Origin: Monodelphis domestica
Lineage: Eukaryota; Chordata; Mammalia; Didelphimorphia; Didelphidae
Assembly (NCBI RefSeq): GCF_027887165.1
Contig: NC_077230.1
Location: 37,585,351-37,649,350, forward strand
Length of the DNA: 64,000 nucleotides
Reading direction: 5' to 3'
The notes below the pieces were generated by a model. It did no database searches, was not told the origin of the DNA, and saw only the letters and a program-made list of their open reading frames with translations. Both the position numbers and the translations under genes were made by a program. Positions 36,750 to 46,545 of the stretch are shown here, piece by piece. Within the stretch, counting starts at the first letter, position 1. Each line of letters begins with the position of its first letter.

Positions 36750-37165
36750 CTCCTCCTATTTTATAGATGTATTTGTATTTTCCCCAGTTTCATATAGAAA
36801 CAATTTTCTATATTTATCTCACACTTTGTAATCCAAATTCTCTCTCCCTCCCTTGCTCTCTTCTTCCCCACTCTCCAAGATGGCAAGTACTCTGATGTAG
36901 GTTATACATGTGCTATACTTATTTCCATATTCATCATGGTGTGAAAGTAAACATACACCATACATATAAGAAAAAAACTCATGAAGGAAATAAAATGAAA
37001 AATGCTATGCTTTGATCTGCATTCAGGCTCCCTCAGTTCCTTTATGGTGGTGAATAGCATTTTTCATCATGAATCCCTTGGAATTGTCTTGGTTCCCTCA
37101 TTGTTGATAATTCAATCATTCACAGTTCATTTCTATTGTTTTAAAACTGACATCAACTTCAAGAA
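36750..37165 (-). mobile_element. L1 3' end, older family
   Basis: On plus the stretch 'ttccccactctccaagatgg', 'tgatgtaggttatacatgtg', 'catcatggtgtgaaagtaaa' and 'tttttcatcatgaatccctt' matches the reverse complement of a common marsupial L1 3' UTR as I recall it. It lies in the intron between exons 15 and 16. Confidence 0.65.
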
Positions 37166-37331
37166 CCTAAAACGCCTCTGGGAACATTATTTTCACACAG
37201 ATCTGATAGGGTTCCATAAGTAGGAATTGCTTATTTTCCAACAAATCCATGTGATGGTTCAATGGCTATGAACCTGATGAAAGTCAAAAAAATGCAAAAC
37301 CAATTTTAATATTCTATTAATATGAAAATAC

Positions 37332-37404
37332 CTTTTGGCAACCAATACCACCACCTTCTCTTCTAGTGCTTTTTTTCTGTTTTTTAGAGATCCACTGGAA
37401 GCAT
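37332..37404 (-). CDS. Exon 15 (73 nt, phase 1-to-2)
   Basis: The acceptor is 'tcacttttaatttcag'; the donor GTATTT is weaker than the others. It encodes ASSGSLKNRKKALEEK then VVVLVAK. Unlike the upstream modules it is basic (Lys/Arg cluster NRKK) and ends in a short hydrophobic run. The NRKK run could act as a nuclear localisation or retention signal, which is inference only. Confidence 0.7.
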
Positions 37405-38306
37405 CTGAAATTAAAAGTGAATTAATAGGATTTGTTATTTTAGTGCACATTCTTGAGTCTATGTAAAAAAAATCAAATTAGGTATAAACATTAGATCTAA
37501 TTATCTGTCTAGACTTAAGTAAAATAAGATAGTACAACCAGTATATCAAAAATGATTTTGTGTGGCTGTGTTTGGGGATGTGGAGGAGGAAGGAAGGATG
37601 AGAAGAAAAAAAAAGAGACAGATTGGGGAGGAAAGAGAGAGAGAAAAAAGGGAGGGAAACAACCTGAGGGAGAGAACTAAAACATGAAAGAGAATATCCA
37701 GGAATCATTCTATGACTAAGGGGACTTTTAGAGAAAGAGAGGGAATGGTATGGTTTTACAAGTACCCAAACTGTAAAAACCCAGTAAGAAGAAAATTGTT
37801 TTATTTAGCAAGAATTTTGTTATTAAGAACTTACCGAAAGAAAGAAAATATTCTCCTTCTGTTTTTCCCCCCATCATTTGTAGAGTCTAGGAGTAAGAAT
37901 AATTTCATGTGTGAAACACTAAAAATGGCCTAATGGCATCTGCAAGAGACAACAGCCACTTGAAGCTAGCTTCTGTCCTGGACCAACATCTTATAGAAAG
38001 TATAGCCTTGGGCACCAAATCCTTGGTGAAAAGGAAAGGGAGGTAATGGAAGTTGTGTTTCAGTTGAGGGGGTGGGAAGGGTTCTAGTGGTGTATGTATG
38101 AATGGACTGAGTAGTGATAAATCCTGTGTCAACTGGAAGGAAGGGTTGTGGCATTATGAGGACAGGGTAAACTCAGAATGTTTTATTACATTGATTTTTT
38201 TTCGTAAATATCCTTAATTGGAGACTAACTAGGAGACTAAATAGGTATTATCATTCTATAGGGGGAGTACCTCAAAGCATATCATTATGAAATTGAAGAA
38301 ACTCAC

Positions 38307-38350
38307 CAGCATTGTGTAGTGGGACTTCATTGCCCTTTCCTTCAGCCTCC
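38307..38350 (-). CDS. Exon 14 (44 nt, phase 2-to-1)
   Basis: The acceptor is 'ttactcttcctctttaag' and the donor GTGAGT. It encodes EAEGKGNEVPLHNA. It shares the EAE.KG front with exon 12, but the acidic Ser-rich back half is replaced. Its trailing G joins AT of exon 15 to give Asp. Confidence 0.8.
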
Positions 38351-39617
38351 CTTAAAGAGGAAGAGTAAAAACAAATGTCAATCCTCATTTTAAAAGGGCA
38401 AATTGGCAATTTGGGGAAATTGAGTTTTCTAAAATCATTCTAAGGACAGTGGAAAAGGAATCCCCTTCATCATAGCAAAGTTAGTACTTAGCTCTCCAAG
38501 AATTCAGACATTCAAAATTTATTTCACATGACTAATAGGGTGATATGTTTGAAAACTCAGAGTAGGAGTTTTGTGAGTGTGGGTAACACCCATAGATTTT
38601 TAGAAATCCAAAGAAGTTGACAAATTTAGAATCAATCCTAAAATACAACTTATAAAACAAAAGCATGGGAAAAAAACACAAAGACTTGTTTTTCTGTTGT
38701 GAAGTCCCACTCTGTTACAGTGGGGTTGAGCTTTGGATTTTGAGATACAGAATGGGCATAATATATTAGGGGTTTTAGAAGTCAGAAAAAGACCCTCTAC
38801 TCTGATTCTGTCTCTCATTATACTCCCGAGAAACTGGATTTCAGAGAAGTAAAGTAACTCAATACAGATGGGTAATTGGTGTCATATTTTTGGTAAACAA
38901 GAACAAAGGCATTTCTGAATAGAATACTTATAGTTGCCACCCAAATGCTGAATCAGTCATTGAAGTCCTAAAGATGCTAGAAAGCTGTCATTAGAATTTG
39001 GTGAGAAATTGCCCAACTGCATTGGTAGTGGGACTTTATTGATAAGGAAGAATTCCTTCTATTAATAGAATCACACTGAAATTCCCTTCACTATCCATAT
39101 TTATATATGTCCACTCTGGTCAAACTAGTTTCTAGTTAGGTACTGTTTAAGGAATAAAATTAAACCCCCATCTCACACACTTTTCTTCCCAAGTCACTGT
39201 TGGCCTAATACACTGCATTCAGTAACATATGTTGTTTTTAAACATTCTCGATGAAATCAAAATATTGTAGAAACAACTCAAAGCAAAACAATTAGGTTCC
39301 CTAGAATGGCTGTGAGTAGCCAGGGCCTTCTACTCTTTGGTCAGTACATAATCAATGAACAATGTAATAAGTCCTTAAAAACAAAAGCATGTGAGAGAAT
39401 GTGTTGAATGATATAGGCCAATGGTATTTGGGTAGCAGTGCCCAGTAAGGTTTAAACACCAGTTTCTTAGAGCCATGTCTTTGAGATTAGTCAGAAAGAT
39501 TCTAAGAGATACTTCCCTGAATTGTACCACTTTGTAAAATGGTTGTATTAAAAACTTGTCTAGGACCTCACTACATAGGTAATTCTAAGAGAGGTTTGGA
39601 CAGATGTATAAGCTTAC

Positions 39618-39678
39618 CCTGGATAATCATTACTTGTTGATGTTGTCACTCGCGCTGTGAACCAGATGCCCCCTTCGT
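39618..39678 (-). CDS. Exon 13 (61 nt, phase 1-to-2)
   Basis: The acceptor is 'actctgtatttatag' and the donor GTAAGC. It encodes EGGIWFTARVTTSTSNDYP. It is the paralogue of exon 11, with identical first 16 residues and a divergent last three. The GG end joins G of exon 14 to give Gly. Confidence 0.88.
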
Positions 39679-40482
39679 CTATAAATACAGAGTATAAATG
39701 TGCACCGAAAAGGCATTTAAAGGGATAATTTTTAAAATCAGTTCATTTTCTAAAGCTATAGATTCCTGGTGATTTGCTGGTTCCATGGAAAAGGATGAAA
39801 CTGGAGGTTCCCTACACTAATGGCAGACACTGGTTTTAAGAACCCCCCTGAACTCTCAAAATATTTATCATCAGTTCATATAAGTAATGGCAATTGCATA
39901 GATATTGACAAAGTGAACGTGGCTGAAATCTGAAAGTTTCCATATCAGCTATTTAGAACTCTTGAGGATTTCTTTGATTGAACTCAAATCACTGTAGGAA
40001 CTGAATATAAACTTCTCTGCTGGGGGGAATTAATTATGGAAAGAAGAATAAAGAAACAACTGTTACCATCAAGCAGCTAACATTCTACTTGTTCAGTGAT
40101 AGAAATGACAATTCTAACAGTAATCCACAAAAATCAATTCAGTCCAGAGTGTAACTGAAGAGGAGTTATTCAGTGGAGCCTTAGGCATCAAGTCCCTGTG
40201 AAAAGGGAAGGAGTGAAATAGAAGCTTGATTGTTGGTAATGTGGTTCAATGGAAGACTGCGGCTGGGATGTGAGTGGTATTTTGGAATGGATTGAGTAGC
40301 AACAATTCTTGTGACTACTGGAAGGAAGGGCTATAGTGTTAAAAGAATAAGGTGGACTTTGAATGTTCCATTGTATTGATAGTTTTTGTTGAATATTCCT
40401 AAATTGGAGAGAAACTATTATTAGGTATTATCTACAAGGGGAGTTCCTCAAAACATGTCATTCTGAAATTGAATTAACTCAC

Positions 40483-40526
40483 CACCACTGTCTGATGACT
40501 CTTCGGCTCCCTTAACTTCAGCCTCC
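40483..40526 (-). CDS. Exon 12 (44 nt, phase 2-to-1)
   Basis: The acceptor is 'ttactcttcctacttaag' and the donor GTGAGT. It encodes EAEVKGAEESSDSG and is closely related to exon 10 (shared EESSDS). A young 5'-truncated L1 (40609-41254) sits in the intron just upstream of it. Confidence 0.84.
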
Positions 40527-40608
40527 CTTAAGTAGGAAGAGTAAAAACATTAAGTACATATCCTCTTTTTAAAACAGCAAATTGGAAATTTGAGGGAATG
40601 TCTTTTCT

Positions 40609-41254
40609 TTTTTTTTTTTAATTTTATAGTATTTTATTTGATCATTTCCATGCATTTTTCATTAAAGACAAAGATCATTTTCTTTTCCTCCCTCCCACCC
40701 CCCGTGGCCGACGTGTGATTCCACTGGTATCATATGTGTTCTTGACTTGAACCCATTGCCATGTTGTTAGTATTTGCATCAGAGTGTTTGCTCCGAGTCT
40801 TTCCTCTGTCATGTCCCCTCAGCCATTGTAGTCAGGCAGTTGCTTTTCCTTGGTGTTTCTATTCCCTCAGTTTGTCCTCTGCTTTTGATCCCTGCAGATT
40901 GTGCAGGGACATTACACCACCACTAATGGAGAAGTCCATTACGTTCGATGATACCACAGTGTGTTTGTCTCTGTGTACAATGTTCTCCTGGTTCTGCTCC
41001 TCTCGCTCTGCATCACTTCCTGGAGGTTGTTCCAGTTCACATGGAAATCCTCCACTTTATTATTCCTTTGAGCACAATAGTATTCCATCACCAACATATA
41101 CCACAATTTGTTCAGCCATTCCCCAATTGATGGGCATCCCCTCATTTTCCAATTTTTGGCCACCACAAAGAGCGCAGCTATGAATATTTTTGTACAAGTC
41201 TTTTTGTCCATTATCTCTTTGGGGTACAAACCCAGCAGTGCTATGGCTGGATCA
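40609..41254 (-). mobile_element. Young 5'-truncated L1
   Basis: The minus-strand L1 3' end (poly-T at 40609 onward is its tail) covers the ORF2 C-terminus and 3' UTR. A 17-bp target duplication, GAGGGAATGTCTTTTCT, flanks it exactly (40592-40608 and 41255-41271). The sequence is close to the near full-length L1 at 23-29 kb. The open frames at 40761-41380 on both strands are parts of it. The two sister modules lack it. Confidence 0.97.
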
Positions 41255-42467
41255 GAGGGAATGTCTTTTCTAAAAAACATCCTAAGGTCCCTGAAAGAGG
41301 AATTTCCTTTATTGTGGAAGAGTTGGTACTTATATCTCCAAGAAATATTTACACTTTCAAAGTATATCTCACATGTCTAGGTTTCTATTGGGGGTGTTCT
41401 CAAAATATGAAAACTCAAAGTAGGAGCTTTTCTGGGTATGAACAACACTAACATGGATTTTTAGAAATCCAAAGAAGTGACAAATTTGGAATGAATCCAC
41501 GAAATAGAGCTTACCAAACAAAAATAGGAGAACCAAGGTAAAGTATTGCTTTTCTGCTGTGAAGACCCACTCTGTTACAGGGAGAGAGCTTTGTATTTTG
41601 AGAGATACAGAATGGGCATAATATGCTAGAGGTTTTAGAAAAGAAGTATAAAAGAAAGAGACCATCTAATTCTCTCTCCTTGGATTTCTGGGAAAATGGA
41701 ATTCCGAGAAGTAGAATTAATCAAATACATAGGGTCAACATCTTGAAAAATAAAAACAGGGGTATTTCTAAACCCAATATGTATAGCCACTTAAATGTAT
41801 TAGTTTCTGAAGCCCTCTATAATGCTAGATAGCTATTATTAGAATATGGTAAAATGGTGCTCAAATTATATTGGTAGAGAGATTTTCTTGATCTGGTAGA
41901 GCTCCTATCAATGCAATTCTACAGAATTCCCTTCACTATCCATATCTATAAGTCTCTCTGGTCAATCTAGTCTCTAGTTAAGTACTGATTGAGGTGTATA
42001 GTTAAACCTCAAATTATCTCATACACTTTCCTTCCCAAGTCACAGTTAGCCTAATACAATGGATTCAGTAACATGTGTGGCTTCCAAACATTCTCACTGA
42101 AATCAAAATGCTGTAGAAACAACTCAGAGCAGATCAATTAGATTCCCTGGAATGGCTGTTAGTATCCAAGGCCGCCTACTATTTGGTCAGTACATAAATC
42201 AATGAACAATGTAATAGTCCTTTTAAAAAAAGCAAAAAATGTAGGAGAGAATGTGTTGTATGATATATGCCAATGGTATTTGTGTAACAGTGCCCAGTAA
42301 GGTTTAAACACCTGTTGGTTGGAACCATGTTTTTGTAGTTACTTAGATCATTTCCAAAACATATTTTCCTGGATTGTATCACTTTGTAAAATGCATATTT
42401 CAAAACTTGTCTAGGTCCTCACAACATACATAATTCTAAAAAAGGTATGGGAGAAGTGGAAGCTCAC

Positions 42468-42528
42468 TCTTGATGATGATTACTTGTTGATGTCGTCACT
42501 CGTGCTGTGAACCAGATGCCTCCTTCAT
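42468..42528 (-). CDS. Exon 11 (61 nt, phase 1-to-2)
   Basis: The acceptor is 'gttctgtatttatag' and the donor GTGAGC. It encodes EGGIWFTARVTTSTSNHHQ. The first 16 codons give exactly the same peptide as exon 13, despite three silent differences in them (GGA/GGG, GCA/GCG, ACG/ACA) and another in the shared Asp codon before them. That is the mark of selection on protein sequence. Confidence 0.88.
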
Positions 42529-43310
42529 CTATAAATACAGAACATATAAATGTGTACCCAAAAAGCATTTAAAGGGATAATTTTTAAGTCAGACAATTTT
42601 CTAAAACAAGAGGGTGAGTTGCTGATTCCAAGGGGGAAAAATGCAACTGGAAATTCATTATACTACTGGCAGACATAGGTTTTTAAGAACCCCTTGAATT
42701 CTCAAAATATTTATCATCAGCTCATATAAGTAATAAGTCAATTGCATAAATATTGACAGAGTAAAAATGGCTATAATCTGAAGGTTTCAATATCAACTAT
42801 TTGGAACTCTAGTGTATTTCTTTGATTGAACTCAACTCCCTGCTAGAAACATGCATAAAACTCTGCTGGGGAAATTAATTATGGAAAGAAGAATAAACAA
42901 CTGTTACAATCAAACAGCTAACATTCTACTTGTTTAGTGATAGAAATGACAGTTCTGTGAGTAATCTACAAAAATCAATTCAGTCCATAGTGTAGCTGAA
43001 AAGGAATTATTCAGTGTAACCTTGGGTACCAAGTCTCTGTGAAAAGGGAAGTAGAAGATTGGTTTTGGGTAATGTGGTTTCAGTGAAAGATTGGGGCTGG
43101 GGTGTGAGTGATGTATGGGAATTGGACTGAGTAGCAACAATTTGTGTCAAGTGGAAGGAAGGGTTGTAGTATTAAGGGTGACTTAGATGTTCCATTGCAA
43201 TCATAGTTTTTGTTCAGTATTCCTAACCTTGAGACTAAATAGGTTTAGGTATTATCCATCTATAAGGGATGTTCCTCAAAGCATGTCATTCTGAAACTGA
43301 AGAAACTCAC

Positions 43311-43354
43311 CACTGCTGTCTGATGATTCTTCAGCTTCCTTTCCTTCATCCTCC
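43311..43354 (-). CDS. Exon 10 (44 nt, phase 2-to-1)
   Basis: The acceptor is 'ttactcttcctatttaag' and the donor GTGAGT. It encodes EDEGKEAEESSDSS. It is one of three related 44-nt exons (with 40483-40526 and 38307-38350). It is acidic with Ser-Ser-Asp-Ser, a plausible casein kinase 2 context, although that is inferred from composition only. Confidence 0.82.
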
Positions 43355-44617
43355 CTTAAATAGGAAGAGTAAAAGCATTAAATGTAAGTCTTAATTTTAA
43401 AACAGCAAATTGGCAATTTGGGGAAAATATTCTTTCTAAAAACAATTCTTTACATCTGTAAAGATCCTAGAAAAAGAACCTCTTTAATTGTAGAAGAGTC
43501 AATGCATATCTCTCCAAGAATTATTTACACATACAAAGTATATTTTACACATCTTGACTGTCACTGGGTATTCTTGGCATTTGAGAACTCAAAGTAGGAG
43601 CTTTTATGAGTGTGAACAAGACTAAAAAGGATTTTTATTCACCCAAAGAAGTTGATGAATTTGGGATCAATTGAAGTGACAAAAACAAAAGCATGGACAT
43701 CCTCACAAAGGTTTCTTTGATGGAGAGCTTTGGATTTTGAGACAAAATGGGAATAATATGCTAAAACTTCAAAAAGAGGTCTGAAAGAAAGAAGCCTTCT
43801 AGTTGGATTCTCTCTCTCTCTCGTTGTACTTCTGGGAAAATGGAATTTAGAGAAGTGTAGTGATTCAATTAAATACTAAGGGAGAATGAGTTACCATCTT
43901 GGTAAATAAAAACAAATACATTTCTGAATCAAAAATGTATATTTACTACTTGATTGCTGAATCAGTCATTGAAGCCTTCTGTGTGCTAAATAGATGTCAT
44001 AGAATTTGATGAGGAGGTGCTAAAATTGCTAGAGTAGAGAGACTTTCCTGATCAGGCTCAGTTCCTTTTATCAATGCAATCACAATGAATTCCCTTCACT
44101 ATTCATGTCTATATGTGTACTCTCTGGTCAATCTAAACCCTAATTAGATATTGGTTCAGGAGTCCACTTAAACCCTGATCATCTCATACACTTTTTTCCC
44201 CAAGTCAGAGTTGACCTAACACACTTGATTCAGTAACATATGTGGCTTTCACACATTTTCAATGAAATCAAAACACTGGAAACAACTCAAAGCAGAACAA
44301 TTAGTTTGTCTGGAGTAACTGATAGTAGGCAAGGCCTCCTATTATTTGATCAGTATGTAAATAAATGAACACTGTAGTATGCCCTTATAAAAAGGCATAA
44401 AAGAGAATATATTGCTTAATATGTCATTGGCATTGTGTAGCAGTGGCCAGTAAAGTTTAAACACTCATTGCTAGGAGCCATGTTTTTGAGATGACTTAGA
44501 TTCTTTCTAAGAGATATTTTCTTGGATTGTACCACTTTGTAAAATGGAGATTCAAAACTTGCCTAGGTTACTACTGAAGTAACTCTAAGAAAGGTATGGG
44601 CAGAATTGGAAGCTCAC

Positions 44618-44678
44618 CCTGGATGATGACTTCTCTGTCCATTAGGATATATAGGTTGAGCTGGCTTGGAATGTTTTT
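44618..44678 (-). CDS. Exon 9 (61 nt, phase 1-to-2)
   Basis: The strong acceptor 'gtttctttattccccag' and donor GTGAGC flank KHSKPAQPIYPNGQRSHHP. It has exactly the length and phase of exons 11 and 13 and the same 3' intron context, but the coding sequence differs except near the end (compare SNHHQ and SNDYP). The 5' half may therefore have come from a different source than its sister exons. Confidence 0.72.
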
Positions 44679-45819
44679 CTGGGGAATAAAGAAACAACTG
44701 TTACCATCGAGAGTTATGAGAATAAGGTGTTTTGTGTTCCATTGTATTTTTTTATATTCTGAAATTGGAGACTAACCATGATTAGATAAATCCTCATTTA
44801 AAATGATAAGTGGCCAGGTAGGGAACAAAGTTTCAGATAACTTACTGACTTGATGAATCAGTGGAGAATTTCTGACTGCAAGTTGTTTATGTCAATGAAT
44901 ACTCATGTTTGTATAACCCTGGGTAAATGTATCATCAACTCTTATGAGTAATAAATAAATAACATACATAAATAAATACCATAAATACCTTAAAGAAAAA
45001 AATGAAGTTCTAAACTTTCCATGACACCTGTTTGGAATTCAGGCTTAATTTTTATACTTAAATGAACATTGATTCTTATTGAATGTGTTGAATGAAATGT
45101 GTATCCACTCTACCAGGTGTACTAAGCAAGCACAGATGAATAAGGGCACAAGCTTTGCCCTGAAGCAGATAACTTTCCACTTGTTCAATGATAAAAATAA
45201 CAGTTCTCATAGTAATCTAAAAAGATTAAATCAATCCATCCTTACTGTACCTTAAAAGTTGTGCTTAGCGTATCCTTGGTTGTTGCATCAAGTCCAAGAG
45301 AAAAAGAAAGGAGCAGATGGAAGCTTGGTTGTTGGTATTTTGGGCCACTGGAGATTTGGTGGCCAGATTGAGTTGTGCTGGAAAGGACTGAACAGCTGCA
45401 ACTCTTGATTTTTGGTCAGGAATGCTAAGGAATGTGAAATGATTGTGTACTTCTTACACAGGGGCATGAATCATAATAGTAACTATCTTTGGCCAAACCA
45501 ACAAAAGTCTACTTAATTAAGCCATACTATATCTACATATTAATAATTGACCTTTACCTTAGATAACATGTCCTATGAAAAGTGGAATTGGAAAAGGGAT
45601 CTCTGATATTGGAAGTTTGAGCCACTAGGATGCAATATGGATAGAAACTCTCCTTTTACCACTTGCTATGGGTTCTGGACAATAGTGACCTTTGCAAGTT
45701 CCTGTGTATGGATGGTTTTCATCAACTCTACTTACTTATTGGTATCTAACTAAAGTTTGAATTATTTATATAGAAAAGGACTTCCTCAAATATACCATTT
45801 TAAATACATTTCAATATTG

Positions 45820-46440
45820 CTCTTAGGTTGGCAAGGTAAATATGGTTGCATGTAATATCAATAATATGGAAATAGGTCTTGATCAATGATATTTGTAAAA
45901 CCCAGTTGAATTGCATGTTGGCTACAGGACGGGGGAAGGATGAGGAGAGAGAAAGAACATGAAGTGAGGTAAACTAAGTCATTGACCAGAAAACCTGTTT
46001 TTCCCTAGGGAAAGTAGAAATCAGAACTGAGCTTTCTTGTGAAGGTCAGTCAGCTCAGAACCAAAACAACATACATTCAGAATCCATGAGAAAGTAGCTC
46101 CCTAGGATAAGATATACAATGGAATGTCCTGTACCCCATGCTACTGACAAATAGCTTCTAGATGATAAGGTTTGCTTGCTCCATCAAGGTTATGTCTCAC
46201 TAATTGTTTGCTTTGTATCTTGCACCCTATAAACACTACATTGTCATTTTGGTCTGGGGCAGCTTTCATTATGAAGGTTTGTCCTGGCCAGTAATAAATA
46301 AATATTGTTTCCATTAATTTGAACTTCTGGGTGTCCAGACTCGCTTTATGAAGTGCACCACTTCAAATGTAAATCATGTAGCCATGGAAAAATATTCTAA
46401 ATTAATTAATTAATTTTTTAAAATGGTTGCATGTTACCAA
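45820..46440 (+). mobile_element. L1 3' end interrupted by an LTR-like insert
   Basis: L1 3' UTR sequence runs from about 45820 to 45963 ('gatcaatgatatttgtaaaa', 'gagagagaaagaacatgaa') and continues at about 46370-46440 ('aatcatgtagccatggaaaa', then a TTAA-rich tail). The middle part is a separate insert (see next entry). Confidence 0.75.
45964..46365 (+). mobile_element. Solo LTR-like insert (fossil)
   Basis: About 400 bp inserted in an L1 tail. It has a TATA-like 'ccctataaac' near 46225, a polyadenylation signal 'aataaataaa' near 46295 and a short downstream stretch, the order expected for a retroviral LTR. The exact ends and target duplication are unclear. It is fairly old and its family is not assigned. 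Confidence 0.5.
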
Positions 46441-46483
46441 TGCTCTTAATATTTGCAAAAGAAATTAAAGGTAATATATTCAC

Positions 46484-46545
46484 CATTGCAAGGCATAAAA
46501 AAACATGTATTTTCTTCACAGCCAGGAATGCCATCATAATCATCC
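46484..46545 (-). CDS. Exon 8 (62 nt, phase 2-to-1)
   Basis: The acceptor is 'aactttctatttcag' and the donor GTGAAT. It encodes DDYDGIPGCEENTCFFMPCN. The Cys residues stand out in an otherwise Cys-poor protein. The position-equivalent exon in the decayed copy is 7096-7133. The trailing G joins AA of exon 9 to give Glu. Confidence 0.78.

Larger units (their letters stand above)
37930..40150 (-). repeat. Module copy I of the 2.17-kb tandem array
   Basis: It contains exons 14 and 13. The shared anchor near the 3' exon ('taggtattatc...cctcaaagcat') begins at 38243, against 40425 and 43252 in the next two copies. The spacing is 2182 bp, then 2827 bp, and the latter falls to about 2164 bp when the L1 at 40609-41254 and its target duplication are removed. 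Copies are colinear over nearly their full length. Confidence 0.9.
40151..42950 (-). repeat. Module copy II of the 2.17-kb tandem array
   Basis: It contains exons 12 and 11 and a later L1 insertion. The segment 'aaaaatcaattcagtcca' at about 40127 recurs at about 42968, and 'tgatgtcgtcactcgtgct' at 42489 matches 39639, which marks the unit boundaries. Confidence 0.9.
42951..45310 (-). repeat. Module copy III of the 2.17-kb array, partly diverged
   Basis: It contains exons 10 and 9. It is close to copy II up to about 44600, then the exon-9 region departs from the exon-11/13 type. The similarity resumes near 45180-45310 ('taacagttctcatagtaatc'), the start of the next module. Confidence 0.85.

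Noticed and set aside
40761-41380. Open frames up to 140 codons on both strands
   Set aside because: They are shadows of the 5'-truncated L1 at 40609-41254 and its flank.
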